A DNA stretch of 64,000 nucleotides from Roseibium sp. (GCA_017643925.1 JAEPML010000013.1:62001-126000), one strand, 5' to 3'; positions 9,528 through 18,403 are shown, counted from the first letter of the stretch. Notes: generated by a model not told the origin, from the letters alone. Made by a program: numbers and translations.

Positions 9528-10405
9528 TCCTGAGGCTCTCCTTCCCCGGGGCCGGACGGCTCCGTGGATTCAAAGGCATCTTCCTGGTCATTTTCGCCGT
9601 CGATCGGTGCAGCGTATCCGCCAACACATCTCAAGACATCGGGCTCGGCACCCGCGGCAATACAGGCAGTTTTCACGTCTTCCTCGGTCAGTTCCCCGGA
9701 AATCGCGAGCAGCGCATCCACGCCATTTGCGGAGCGGAAGAAGCTGAGCACCTCGATCCCCTGATCCATGAGTTTGCCGGGAAGACGGTCGGACCAACGC
9801 GCGTCATAAACTGCAACGTCCGCCGTGTCGACCAGACGATCGTCCCTGGCAAGCACAAGCGCCGGCAAATCCGCCGGTCGTTCGTCCAGAACCACAAAAG
9901 GCAAACGCGCACGTACCCGTGCACCGGTCTCGCTCAAACCCCGCCACCAGGGCAGCTCCGCCCTGTCGTTCAGCGCAATGATGCCGAGATCTCCCGCCGT
10001 GTCCGAAACGGCGCCGACAACATCCGAAGCATCGCTGGCAGGCACAAGCTCAACCGAAAAGCCGAAATAGAACCGGGCAAGATCGAGCATTTCGATCAAC
10101 TCGGCAGTTCCGTCCAGGTAAACGGCTGTGTCCGCGCCCAGATTCGTGCAGGCGCAAATGATATCGCGCCAGATCTGTTCAAGTGCCGCAAGCGGCAAGG
10201 GGCCCGAATGCCGCTCCACCAGCTGACGGATCTGGTCAGCGTCGCGCTCGGGACGAAACAGGGGCAGTTCGCTGTTTTGGCCGGCAGATTGCCCCGCTTC
10301 CAGAGCAGCCCGCTCGATAAGCGCCTTGTGAATGCGCGAGTCGATCTCTTCGAGACGCGTTCTCATTTCGTCTGGAGACATCCCATTGTCGGGAGAAAGG
10401 GACAT
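9524..10405 (-). CDS. Chorismate mutase (AroQ-type) with long C-terminal region
   Basis: The first 90 residues or so form an AroQ-like helical chorismate mutase ([20 protein letters not shown] near residue 15), converting chorismate to prephenate. The remaining 200 residues resemble a divergent periplasmic-binding-protein or prephenate-dehydratase-like fold ([20 protein letters not shown]), but the dehydratase TRF motif is not visible. A regulatory or vestigial role is possible. The C-terminal tail is acidic. It heads the operon with hisC and the dehydrogenase. The ATG at 10405 has GGAG at 6 nt. Confidence 0.8.
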   Translation of the reverse strand: MSLSPDNGMSPDEMRTRLEEIDSRIHKALIERAALEAGQSAGQNSELPLFRPERDADQIRQLVERHSGPLPLAALEQIWRDIICACTNLGADTAVYLDGTAELIEMLDLARFYFGFSVELVPASDASDVVGAVSDTAGDLGIIALNDRAELPWWRGLSETGARVRARLPFVVLDERPADLPALVLARDDRLVDTADVAVYDARWSDRLPGKLMDQGIEVLSFFRSANGVDALLAISGELTEEDVKTACIAAGAEPDVLRCVGGYAAPIDGENDQEDAFESTEPSGPGEGEPQE

Positions 10406-10481
10406 GTCAGGCTCCGGCCAAGAGTTTGTTTCAGCGGCGCATAGTCATAGGCATGTGATCGCTCAAAGGCAAAAGAAAACA

Positions 10482-10510
10482 TTGACTCTCGCAAGCCCAG
10501 GCGGCTACCT
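10482..10510 (+). promoter_or_regulatory. Candidate promoter for metX-metW
   Basis: TTGACT (10482-10487) and CTACCT (10505-10510) are separated by 17 nt. The spacing is ideal and the -35 strong; the -10 is imperfect. It would give a leader of about 115 nt before metX. Confidence 0.45.
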
Positions 10511-10530
10511 CGCCAGTCTCGTCGATCTAT

Positions 10531-10595
10531 TGGCAAGCACGGCATGCACCTGAAGGCTGGAAGGCAGGGTGTTGCTGCACCACATTCGGCCAATA
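10531..10595 (+). promoter_or_regulatory. Structured leader before metX
   Basis: TATTGGC (about 10531) can pair with GCCAATA (about 10589) to close a domain of roughly 60 nt that contains an inner GGTG-loop-CACC hairpin. metX in related bacteria is often preceded by a SAM-II riboswitch. I looked for its conserved GATTT and GCTAAA segments and did not find them. The leader may regulate metX by another structure, or the pairing may be chance. Confidence 0.3.
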
Positions 10596-10632
10596 CAGTC
10601 TGCCCGCTCAGGAAAGCCAAGCTGAACCCGCC

Positions 10633-11835
10633 ATGTCTGCCGACACCCGCCATCCAAACAGCTCCGAAGCCCTGAAGGCTTCCGAAAGCGAAGCGCCGTC
10701 AAGCCGGCTGGCGACGTTTGCGGAAGACGCCCCCCTGGAACTGGACTCGGGCACGAAACTGGGGCCCTGGCAGATTGCATACGAGACCTATGGGACGCTC
10801 AATGCGGACCGGACCAACGCAATCCTTGTGTGCCATGCACTGACCGGTGACCAGTATGTCGCTTCGACAAATCCGGTGACAGGCAAGCCCGGCTGGTGGG
10901 AGCTGATAGTCGGACCGGGCAAGCCGATCGATACCAACCACTATTTCGTCATCTGTTCGAACGTGCTGGGCGGCTGCCTCGGCACAACCGGTCCGGCCTC
11001 GGTCAATCCCTCGACAGGCAGTGTCTACGGGCTCGACCTCCCCGTCATCACCATCCGCGACATGGTGCGCGCACAGGCACGCCTCGTCGACCACCTTGGC
11101 ATCAGCACTCTCTTCGCGGTCATCGGCGGATCCATGGGCGGCATGCAAGTCCTGCAATGGGCGGCAAGTTATCCTGAACGCGTCTTTGCGGCCGTCCCGA
11201 TTGCGGCGGCAGCCCGGCACACCTCCCAGAACATTGCCTTCCATGAAGTCGGCCGCCAGGCCATCATGGCTGACCCGAACTGGCGGTCCGGAAAGTATTT
11301 TACCGACGACGTCCGTCCGACAAAGGGTCTGGCTGTTGCCCGCATGGCCGCCCATGTCACCTACATGTCCGACGAGTCCCTCCATCAGAAATTCGGACGG
11401 AACTTGCAGGACCGGGACAACCTCACCTTCGGTTTCGACGCCGATTTTCAGATCGAGAGCTACCTGAGGCATCAGGGCATGACCTTCGTCGACCGGTTCG
11501 ACGCTAATTCCTATCTCTATGTCACCCGTGCCATGGACTATTTCGACCTGGCAGAAGAGTTCGGCGGCTCACTGGTCAATGCCTTCAAGGATACAAAAAC
11601 CCGTTTCTGCCTGATGTCGTTTACCTCGGACTGGCTGTTTCCAACCTCGGAAAGCCGAAGTGTGGTCCGGGCTCTGAACGCGGTGGCCGCCAATGTTTCA
11701 TTCGTGGAAATCGACAGCGATCGCGGGCATGATTCCTTTCTTCTGGACGTCCCGGAATTGTTCGAAACCATGACGGGATTCCTGACGGGTGCCGCACGCG
11801 CCCGAGGCATTCCAGCTCCCAGGGAAGCTGTCTGA
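10633..11835 (+). CDS. metX: Homoserine O-acetyltransferase
   Basis: It acetylates homoserine with acetyl-CoA, committing it to methionine synthesis. The 400-residue alpha/beta hydrolase has the oxyanion/nucleophile elbow GGSMGGMQ with catalytic serine near residue 167, the aspartate in [11 protein letters not shown] and the histidine in [10 protein letters not shown]. The N-terminal family motif [13 protein letters not shown] is present. The first 30 residues are poorly conserved, and the SD before 10633 is weak (AGGAAA about 17 nt upstream). metW follows after 3 nt, the classical metXW pair. Some family members use succinyl-CoA; sequence alone does not decide. Confidence 0.93.
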   Translation: MSADTRHPNSSEALKASESEAPSSRLATFAEDAPLELDSGTKLGPWQIAYETYGTLNADRTNAILVCHALTGDQYVASTNPVTGKPGWWELIVGPGKPIDTNHYFVICSNVLGGCLGTTGPASVNPSTGSVYGLDLPVITIRDMVRAQARLVDHLGISTLFAVIGGSMGGMQVLQWAASYPERVFAAVPIAAAARHTSQNIAFHEVGRQAIMADPNWRSGKYFTDDVRPTKGLAVARMAAHVTYMSDESLHQKFGRNLQDRDNLTFGFDADFQIESYLRHQGMTFVDRFDANSYLYVTRAMDYFDLAEEFGGSLVNAFKDTKTRFCLMSFTSDWLFPTSESRSVVRALNAVAANVSFVEIDSDRGHDSFLLDVPELFETMTGFLTGAARARGIPAPREAV

Positions 11836-11838
11836 TCC

Positions 11839-12471
11839 ATGAACCTTGCCCCAAGACAAACCCGGCCTGGAGAAATCCGGGGAGACCACAAGGTGGTCGC
11901 CTCCCTCGTTCCAATGGGCGCTCGTGTGCTCGACATCGGCTCCGAAGACGGCGCGCTTCTTGACCATCTGACGAGAGAACGCCGGGTCGACGGCAGGGGC
12001 ATTGAACTGTCGCAGGCCGGCGTGAACCGCTGTGTCGCGCGGGGCCTGTCGGTCATCCAGGGGGACGCGGACAAGGATCTGTCCGACTATCCCGATCAGG
12101 CCTTCGATGTGGTCATTCTCAGCCAGACGCTGCAGGCAACCCGGGAACCGAAACAGGTAATGAGCGAATTGCTGCGTATCGGGCGACAGGTCGTCGTTTC
12201 GATCCCGAATTTCGCCCATTGGCGCAACAGGATGCAGCTCCTGTTCCGGGGCCGGATGCCGGTCACGAAATACCTGCCCTATGAATGGTACGACACGCCC
12301 AACATCCACTTCTGTTCGCTCCGGGACTTTGTCGCGCTCTGCCGGGAATTGGACGCGGATGTCGACAAGGCCATTGCGCTCAGCGCGAAAGGCAACAAGA
12401 TCCCGGTCAGCGCCCCCTGGTGGGTGTGGAACATCGTGGCCGAACAGGCTGTATTCCTGCTGAAGCGCTGA
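11839..12471 (+). CDS. metW: Methionine biosynthesis protein MetW
   Basis: MetW is a class-I methyltransferase-fold protein that works with MetX in homoserine acetylation in many proteobacteria. The 210-residue product shows the SAM-fold motif VLDIGSEDGALLDHL near residue 32 and the MetW signature region SIPNFAHWRNRMQLLFRGRM, then YEWYDTPNIHFCS. Length and position, 3 nt after metX, are as expected. No obvious own promoter is present, so it should be co-transcribed with metX. Confidence 0.93.
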   Translation: MNLAPRQTRPGEIRGDHKVVASLVPMGARVLDIGSEDGALLDHLTRERRVDGRGIELSQAGVNRCVARGLSVIQGDADKDLSDYPDQAFDVVILSQTLQATREPKQVMSELLRIGRQVVVSIPNFAHWRNRMQLLFRGRMPVTKYLPYEWYDTPNIHFCSLRDFVALCRELDADVDKAIALSAKGNKIPVSAPWWVWNIVAEQAVFLLKR

Positions 12472-12490
12472 GGCCTGGTTCTCCGAAAGC

Positions 12491-13273
12491 CTAATCCGGA
12501 CGACGTGTCCGATGCGATGACGTCACCCGTACCGGCTTGAACCCGGTCGGGACGCCCTCGGGAATGAAAACCGGGCGCAAAACCTTCAGACGGCTTCGTT
12601 TTCCATTGGTCGGCAGGCTCTGGTAGACAACCTTTTCCGCTTCCAGGATCAGAACACCACCAAAGGCCGGCCAGATCCGGCGCCCGATGCCTTCCCAGGT
12701 GCGAGCCGCGCGCAGGATGAACCTTGCCTTGGAAGGCGGCATGAACAGGGCTTCCCGGTCCTGCAGCAAGTTGAACTGGCAGTTTTTAAGAAGATCCTTG
12801 AGCTGGCCGCCGGAATAGGGGCGACCATACCCGAAGGGAGAGAGTTCGGACTGGGCCCAAAGCCCGCGCCGGTTCGGGACGATGGCAATCAATCGCCCGC
12901 CAGGTACCAACACCCGCCAGGCTTCCCTGAGAACCGCGTCGGGATCGAAACAGTGATCGAGCGCATGCACCAGCATGACCCGGTCGAAACAATTGTCGTT
13001 GAAAGGCAGGGTGTGGTCTTCGACAAGCGTGCAGGAGCCATCACGTTCCCGTGGCCAGGGAACCGCTCCCTGGGCAGCCGGCATGGCGGCGATCGCCCGG
13101 TCGACCTGATCCAGATAAGGCCGCATGAACGGGCCGGCATAGCCGATACCCAGCACGCTCTGCCCCTTCAGATCCGGCCACATCTCGCGAATGGGTGCAC
13201 CGATCAGGCCACGCAGGAGCCGCCCGAGCGGTAAATCATAAAAGGCGCGCAAATGAACGACGTCGAGATACAT
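12491..13273 (-). CDS. Class I SAM-dependent methyltransferase
   Basis: The 260-residue protein has a methyltransferase-11-like core. Motif I is unusual (SVLGIGYAGPFMRPYL, residues about 39-54) and lacks the usual GxGxG. The later motifs NCFDRVMLVHALDHCFDPDAV and WRVLVPGGRLIAIVPNR are typical. The C terminus is basic (TSSHRTRRPD). The substrate is unknown. It is divergent from gloB with a 151-nt gap and converges on metW with 19 nt between the stops. Given the altered motif I, SAM binding should be regarded as probable rather than certain. Confidence 0.75.
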   Translation of the reverse strand: MYLDVVHLRAFYDLPLGRLLRGLIGAPIREMWPDLKGQSVLGIGYAGPFMRPYLDQVDRAIAAMPAAQGAVPWPRERDGSCTLVEDHTLPFNDNCFDRVMLVHALDHCFDPDAVLREAWRVLVPGGRLIAIVPNRRGLWAQSELSPFGYGRPYSGGQLKDLLKNCQFNLLQDREALFMPPSKARFILRAARTWEGIGRRIWPAFGGVLILEAEKVVYQSLPTNGKRSRLKVLRPVFIPEGVPTGFKPVRVTSSHRTRRPD

Positions 13274-13424
13274 ATGATTCTGCTTGGCGGTGGTACTTCA
13301 GGCGATTGAACAGGGAACGCGCCCAAAGCGCAAGATCTCGTATCTTGCCCTTTGCCCGCCGGTTTGCCACTGTGCGTTTTAACGAGGGATCAACCCCGAC
13401 TCAATCACTGCAAGGAGCCTGTTC

Positions 13425-14207
13425 ATGGCCTTGAGCGACACCACCGAAATTCACCAGTTTCCCTGCCTTGACGACAATTACGGCGTTCTGCTGCACGACA
13501 CTGAAAGCGGTACCACGATTGCCATCGACGTGCCGCATGCAGGGGCCTACGAACAGGCTCTTCAGGACACTGGCTGGACCCTGACACATATCCTGATCAC
13601 CCATCACCACTGGGACCATGTTCAGGGCCTCGGCGAGTTGAAAAAGAAGACCGGCGCGACCGTGATCGGACCGGAACGCTCCCGCCAGAAAATCGCGGGC
13701 ATGGACCGCACCGTGGAAGATGGCGACGATGTCCTGTGCGGTCCCTATGAGGTCAAGGCCATCGCCACGCCCGGACACACGCTGGACCAGATTTCCTGGC
13801 ACATTCCCTCGATTGGGGTTGCTCATACCGGTGATACCCTGTTCTCGCTCGGTTGCGGACGGGTGTTCGAGGGCGACAAGGAAATGATGTGGTCCTCCCT
13901 GTCCAAACTGCTCAGGCTGCTGCCGGACGAGACGGTGATCTATGCCGGCCACGAATATACCGAGGCGAACGCCAGGTTCTCGCTGACCATTGAACCGGAC
14001 AACCCGGCCCTGCAAGCGCGGGCCCGGGAAGTCGCAGACCTTCGCGCCGCCGGCAAACCGACGCTGCCCACAACGATGGCAGCGGAAAAGGCCGCCAACC
14101 CGTTCCTGCGCGCCGGAGAGCCTTCGGTTGCAAAGGCGCTTGGCATGGAGGGGAAATCGGCCACCGAGATCTTTACAGAAATCAGGACACGCAAGGACAA
14201 TGCCTAA
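13425..14207 (+). CDS. gloB: Hydroxyacylglutathione hydrolase (glyoxalase II)
   Basis: It hydrolyses S-lactoylglutathione to lactate and glutathione, the second step of methylglyoxal detoxification. This 260-residue metallo-beta-lactamase-fold enzyme has the binuclear metal motif THHHWDH near residue 60, further ligands in TPGHTLDQ and HTGDTLFSLGCGR, and YAGHEYTEANARF for glutathione-thioester binding. The C-terminal HAGH region carries NPFLR. The ATG follows AAGGAG (caaggagcctgttc) at about 8 nt. Confidence 0.94.
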   Translation: MALSDTTEIHQFPCLDDNYGVLLHDTESGTTIAIDVPHAGAYEQALQDTGWTLTHILITHHHWDHVQGLGELKKKTGATVIGPERSRQKIAGMDRTVEDGDDVLCGPYEVKAIATPGHTLDQISWHIPSIGVAHTGDTLFSLGCGRVFEGDKEMMWSSLSKLLRLLPDETVIYAGHEYTEANARFSLTIEPDNPALQARAREVADLRAAGKPTLPTTMAAEKAANPFLRAGEPSVAKALGMEGKSATEIFTEIRTRKDNA

Positions 14208-14234
14208 TCCAATACCGGAAAAAAGCCGGACGAA

Positions 14235-14264
14235 CGGTCGCAGTTATCTGCTTTTCTGCGACCG
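14235..14264 (+). other. Hairpin downstream of gloB
   Basis: CGGTCGCAG (14235-14243) pairs perfectly with CTGCGACCG (14256-14264), with a 12-nt loop. It lies 27 nt after the gloB stop. No T-run follows, so it may be a weak terminator, an mRNA 3' end stabiliser or a protein site. Confidence 0.4.
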
Positions 14265-14329
14265 AAGGCTTAAATCCTAGGTATTTGCCCCCATATGCAC
14301 TCTATTGTGATCATGAAGGGGCAGACACC

Positions 14330-14545
14330 ATGACACTTGCGAGTACCGATGCACTTACCCGCCGCACGGCTGAACAGCGTGCGCACGATGTGGTTCACCG
14401 CATCGTCAGCCAGGCGGAAGCGATCCCCGCGCATATTGGCGGCGGACATAAACTGGATATGCAAATTCTCTACGAAGAAATTGTGGCCGCTCTGCGTGAA
14501 ACCATTGATGATCTTGCTTATTGTTCGGACGGCAAACCGACCTGA
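14330..14545 (+). CDS. Small hypothetical protein (71 aa)
   Basis: I do not recognise this protein. It starts MTLASTDALTRRTAEQ and is predicted mostly helical, with an amphipathic stretch LDMQILYEEIVAALRETIDD near the C terminus and a single cysteine. No signal sequence or membrane segment is evident. The frame could start at 14285, but the ATG at 14330 has GAAGGGG upstream. It lies between gloB and the cupin gene on the same strand. Coding potential is moderate, based on a sensible start and codon use. Confidence 0.5.
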   Translation: MTLASTDALTRRTAEQRAHDVVHRIVSQAEAIPAHIGGGHKLDMQILYEEIVAALRETIDDLAYCSDGKPT

Positions 14546-14590
14546 CGCTTCCCGTATCGTCAGGAAATTCAAGGACAAGAAAGATTCCTG

Positions 14591-15034
14591 ATGCAGATAC
14601 CGTCCGAATTGACTGCTGAAACAGTCGTTGAACTGCTGAACATGCAACCACACCCGGAAGGCGGGTATTACGCCGAAACCTTCCGAGACGATTTGACCGA
14701 CAGAAACGGACGCGCTGCTTCCACGCTCATATATTTTCTCCTGCCCGAAGGCGTTCTCTCGCGCTGGCACAAGGTCGACGCAGTAGAAACCTGGCACTGG
14801 TATGCCGGCGCTCCCCTGGAGCTTTCCATCAGCGCCGATGGCACCAGCAAGGATATCCTCACACTCGGCAACGATCTCCTGGCAGGCCAACGCCCGCAAG
14901 GCATCGTGCCCCGTGACGGCTGGCAACAGGCTCGCTCGCTTGGCGCCTGGACCCTGGTCGGGTGCACGGTTGCACCGGGCTTTCAGTTTGAAGGGTTTGT
15001 CCTGGCACCGGAGGAGTGGGAGCCGGGCGCATGA
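14591..15034 (+). CDS. Cupin superfamily protein (DUF985-like)
   Basis: The 147-residue protein resembles the cupin_5/DUF985 family, small single-domain beta-barrels of unsettled function, some with sugar epimerase-like folds. The characteristic MQPHPEGGYYAETFRDD is near residue 18, followed by TLIYFLLPEGVLSRWHKVDA, ETWHWYAGAPLELSI and CTVAPGFQFEGFVLA. A role in small-molecule or cell-wall sugar chemistry is possible but not shown. Its stop overlaps the start of a 37-residue membrane ORF (ATGA at 15031-15034). Confidence 0.85.
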   Translation: MQIPSELTAETVVELLNMQPHPEGGYYAETFRDDLTDRNGRAASTLIYFLLPEGVLSRWHKVDAVETWHWYAGAPLELSISADGTSKDILTLGNDLLAGQRPQGIVPRDGWQQARSLGAWTLVGCTVAPGFQFEGFVLAPEEWEPGA

Positions 15035-15144
15035 TCTGGCGCACATTGACAAAGCGGAGGGTCTGGCTCGGCTATTTCCTCAGCGTGGCGTCGGCCAGCG
15101 TTACACTGCTCATCGTGCTCAATATCATATCCGCAGGTCTTTAA
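15031..15144 (+). CDS. Short single-pass membrane ORF (37 aa)
   Basis: An ATG at 15031 overlaps the cupin stop codon as ATGA. The peptide has a basic head (MIWRTLTKRRVW) and one hydrophobic segment (LSVASASVTLLIVLNIIS). The ATGA overlap suggests translation by coupling. GGAGG-like sequence occurs about 20 nt upstream in the cupin gene. It is followed 21 nt later by another small membrane protein. It may be a real small protein, or a remnant of a longer protein split from the next gene. Confidence 0.4.
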   Translation: MIWRTLTKRRVWLGYFLSVASASVTLLIVLNIISAGL

Positions 15145-15165
15145 GGCAACAGTCTCATTCTGACC

Positions 15166-15456
15166 GTGATCTTTGTGATCATGACGCTCTATACGATCAT
15201 TCCGGCGCTGTTTTTTATCGTAATTAGCGAGAGGCGAAACAACCGCGCCCTTGTGACTTATTTGCTCTTCTCCGGCCTCCTGGCGGTTATCTCAATTCCG
15301 CTGGTGACGATGGATTTCAGCGCCGACACGGTGGTCAGATCCCTTGTCTTCCTGCCGGCAGGTCTGGTGTCGGGATTTGTCTACTGGTGGTTTTCCGGCT
15401 GCCATGCGGGCGAAAACATCAGGGAACTCAGGAAGCAGATTGAAGTTTTTGACTGA
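15166..15456 (+). CDS. Small membrane protein (96 aa)
   Basis: It has about three hydrophobic segments (MTLYTIIPALFFIVIS, LVTYLLFSGLLAVISIPLV, VRSLVFLPAGLVSGFVYWW) and a charged C-terminal tail ending IRELRKQIEVFD, so it is probably an inner-membrane protein. Two starts are possible: GTG at 15166 and ATG at 15181; neither has a strong SD. I recognise no family. It may be expressed with the cupin gene and the 37-residue ORF just upstream. Confidence 0.55.
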   Translation: MIFVIMTLYTIIPALFFIVISERRNNRALVTYLLFSGLLAVISIPLVTMDFSADTVVRSLVFLPAGLVSGFVYWWFSGCHAGENIRELRKQIEVFD

Positions 15457-15628
15457 ATGAAGAATGCCGCGCTACAGACCTTGGCTTCTGTCCCAAATTT
15501 GCAGATCCCCTGACAAGGCCTGTGATCGCACACGGTCAGAGCCCCACCTTCTCCAAAGTTCAGCGTTTTCCTCCGCTTGCAGTTCGCCGCGAATACTCCT
15601 AATCCTTGGGAGATCGGGAGAATCACTT

Positions 15629-16432
15629 ATGTGCGGCAACTTTCAGACTGGAAATTCACGCCTGCAATCCCTTTTGACTGGCCGCCCCAACTGCATGCAG
15701 GCAACACTTCTTGCTTTTGCAGTCAGCAGCCCTTTCCTGCTTTCCGGCCCGCAAAGAGCAAACGCTCAAACGGTCGTGCCACCAAGCTCCGGTCCTTGTA
15801 CCGTTTCGGGTACCAGTGCGACCTGCACCGGCGACGTTTCGAGCGGCATTGACGCCAATTCACCGCTGACTTCCCTGACGGTCAACAATGTCACCCAAAA
15901 CATTACACCTGCTTCAGGCGTTGATGGCATCGAGTTTCACAGCACAGTTGCCCAGGACATCACTATCAACAGCGACACCGGATCGTCGTCGATCAACGCA
16001 ACAGGTGGGGCTTCCGGAATTGATGCGCGGCTCGGCAGCTTTGGCACGCCGGTCGACGGGAGCATAAGCATTACGTCCAACGGAGATGTGACCGGCGACC
16101 GCGACGGTATCAACGCGGACATTTTCGGCAATGGCGACATCACCGTCACTTCAACCGGCAACATCGCAACGGGGACCGGTTACGGCATCGACGCAAGCCA
16201 TGAAGGCGAGGGGGACACCACCGTCACATCCACGGGCGACATTGATGCGGACAATGACGGCATCAACGCCTTCAATCGCAACAGCGGCAGCGTTTTTGTC
16301 ACCTCGACCGGCAACATTACTGCACGCACCGATATCGGCATTGATGCCTCTGCCGGCTCAGGCGAACAGGCAAGGGTAACGTCCACTGGCAACATCACCG
16401 CTGAAGACGAAGGCATCGAAGCCTCGGCTTGA
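15629..16432 (+). pseudogene. Autotransporter, N-terminal part (ends at an in-frame TGA)
   Basis: The reading frame starts at an ATG with GGGAG at 8 nt and encodes an extended signal peptide (MQATLLAFAVSSPFLLSG, then QRANA as likely cleavage site) and the start of a repetitive passenger. After 267 residues a TGA at 16430-16432 stops it within a passenger repeat. The same frame continues open to 18403 with the rest of the passenger and a beta-barrel, so both parts are most simply one gene of about 924 codons. The stop may be a real inactivating mutation, a sequencing error or a suppressed codon. Translated alone, this part has no barrel and could not reach the surface. Confidence 0.75.
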
Positions 16433-16640
16433 CTCAATGTTACCGTCAGCTCAACGGGCAATATCCTTTCAAACACGGAAGACGGCATCGAAGCTGAAAC
16501 AAGCCAACTCATGGGCACGACCGGCACCACGAGTGTGACTTCGGTCGGCAACATCACCGCCGAGGAAGACGGCATTACCGCCGAAGCCGAAAGGGGCACC
16601 GTTGTCGTCAATTCGACGGGCGACATCACAGCATCGACGG
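16140..16640 (+). repeat. Degenerate tandem repeats in autotransporter passenger
   Basis: At least seven imperfect copies of a unit of 23-30 codons, each centred on V-T-S-T-G-(N/D)-I followed by a DGI-A motif. The copies differ at the DNA level, so they are old. The pattern fits one coil of a parallel beta-helix per unit. The in-frame TGA lies in the fourth to fifth unit. Confidence 0.8.
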
Positions 16641-18403
16641 GCCATGGCGTTCAATCCATAATCGGCACTTCGGGGTCAAGCACCGTCACTTTGACAAGCG
16701 GGACGGTCCAGGGTGGAAGCTCCGGCAGCGGCGTTTCGCTGGAAGGCGTGTCCGGCACGATGAGCACGCTCAACAACGGGGCAACCCTCTCTGCACAATC
16801 CGGCCTCGCCGTTTCCGGTCAGGATGGCGACGACACGGTCAACAACACCGGAACGGTCACCGGCAACGTCAACTTGGGCGCCGGAACAAATACCTTCAAC
16901 AACCAGTCTGGCGGGACCTTCAACTCCGGCTCATCGGTTACGCTTGGGGACGGCAACACCCTGACCAATTCGGGCAATCTGTCGCCAGGTGGTTCTTCGA
17001 CCGTTGGCACCACCACGATCACCGGAAATTTCATCCAGACCAGCGACGGCATGATGACCATTACCGTGGACACGACCGCCGGAACTGCAGATCGAATTGA
17101 TGTCACGGGAACGGCGACGCTTGAAGGGTCGATTGCCCCACAGTTCATCAACCAGACAAGAGGTGCGGTGTCGGCGACGATCTTGTCCGCGACCGGGGGA
17201 ACTACCAATTCCGGAGTGAGTCTGACCGCGCTCAGCCCGGCGCTCCAGGCCAGCCTGACATTCCCAAACGCCAATGATGTTGTCCTGACCACATCCATCG
17301 ATTTTTCGGCCGGCACAGGCAACACAAACCAGCGCAGCATCGGCAACAGCCTGAATTCCGCTTTTGACGCCGGGCAGGGTAACCTTCAGCCCATTCTGGA
17401 CGCCCTTTTGAACAATGTCACCGGGACAGACGCCTATCAGGACGCACTTGATCAGTTGTCTGCAGAGGTTTTCCTCAGCACCGAGACCGCCTCCCTCTTT
17501 GCGGCAAACTCCTTCTCGAACCTGCTGTTTTCATGCGATGTCGCGGGCGACGGTCTGAATGCCCTGAGCCAGGGTCAATGTGTCTGGGTTCAGCCGCAGG
17601 GACGCGTGACCCGGCAAAACAATGACAGTCAGTCCATCGGCTTTGACGAATATGCTGGGGGCCTTGCCGGAGGGGCTCAGGTGTCCTTTGCACCCAACTG
17701 GTTCGCAGGTGTTGGATTTGGTTACGAAAACGCGTCTTTAAGCACCGGTTCCGATGCAGACAGCACCAGCAATCGCTTTAACGCCGGCGCGTCGCTCAAG
17801 TACCAGAACGGTCCGCTGTTGCTTGCCACTGCCGTGAGCGGCGGTATCGACGATTATGATACGGACCGAACCATCAATTTCGGAGGTCTGAACCTTGTGG
17901 CAACGTCCGGCCACAGAGTTTCGCATGTCTCCGGCCAGGTCCGAGCCGCTTATCTGTTTGAACACGGAACCTGGTTCGCCAAACCGCAACTCGACGTCAA
18001 TGTCACCCATTTGAACCGGGGCAGCGTGACCGAAAGTGGAGGCGGAGCAGCCAACCTGAGTATTTCCGGCAGTTCCGACACGTATTTTTCCATTACGCCC
18101 GCCGTCGAAGTCGGAAATGAAATCAACCTCATCGATGGCGGTGTTCTGAGACCCTTCGTGCGCGCGGGTGTCAGCTTCTATCCCGACAGTGAGACCGGCC
18201 TTTCAGCCGACTTCCTGAGCGCGCCTGCGGGCACCAGCGGCTTCACCAATTCATCCGATTTTGGAAATGCTTTTGCCGATGTTGCCATCGGGGCAACGGC
18301 GCTGTTTGGCAACGGGGCAACGCTGAAACTTTCCTATGACGGTGCACTGTCCTCAAACACCCAGCAACACGGCTTCTCGCTCAAGGGCAGCTTGGCCTTC
18401 TAG
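16511..18403 (+). CDS. Autotransporter passenger remainder and C-terminal beta-barrel
   Basis: This part is in the same frame as the upstream segment. It contains the last passenger repeats, a serine/threonine/glycine-rich beta-helix (NNTGTVTGNVNLGAGTNTF) and an autotransporter barrel from about 17570 (CVWVQPQGRVTRQNN) to a terminal phenylalanine (GFSLKGSLAF), the usual outer-membrane insertion signal. The barrel region is about 275 residues, as expected for PF03797. The ATG at 16511 is merely the first after the TGA; it has no SD and no signal peptide, so independent export is unlikely. The intact protein would be a surface adhesin-like type Va secretion protein. Confidence 0.75.
   Translation: MGTTGTTSVTSVGNITAEEDGITAEAERGTVVVNSTGDITASTGHGVQSIIGTSGSSTVTLTSGTVQGGSSGSGVSLEGVSGTMSTLNNGATLSAQSGLAVSGQDGDDTVNNTGTVTGNVNLGAGTNTFNNQSGGTFNSGSSVTLGDGNTLTNSGNLSPGGSSTVGTTTITGNFIQTSDGMMTITVDTTAGTADRIDVTGTATLEGSIAPQFINQTRGAVSATILSATGGTTNSGVSLTALSPALQASLTFPNANDVVLTTSIDFSAGTGNTNQRSIGNSLNSAFDAGQGNLQPILDALLNNVTGTDAYQDALDQLSAEVFLSTETASLFAANSFSNLLFSCDVAGDGLNALSQGQCVWVQPQGRVTRQNNDSQSIGFDEYAGGLAGGAQVSFAPNWFAGVGFGYENASLSTGSDADSTSNRFNAGASLKYQNGPLLLATAVSGGIDDYDTDRTINFGGLNLVATSGHRVSHVSGQVRAAYLFEHGTWFAKPQLDVNVTHLNRGSVTESGGGAANLSISGSSDTYFSITPAVEVGNEINLIDGGVLRPFVRAGVSFYPDSETGLSADFLSAPAGTSGFTNSSDFGNAFADVAIGATALFGNGATLKLSYDGALSSNTQQHGFSLKGSLAF

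Noticed and set aside
10440-10632. SAM-II riboswitch before metX
   Set aside because: I looked for the conserved GATTT and GCTAAA segments with the required spacing and did not find them, so only a structured leader is reported.
10363-10653. 96-residue minus-strand ORF across the metX/chorismate mutase gap
   Set aside because: It has no SD, atypical composition, and overlaps two well supported starts; it is a by-product of GC-rich sequence.
16140-16640. CRISPR array
   Set aside because: The repeated units are imperfect, lie in frame in a protein gene and have no unique spacers between identical repeats.
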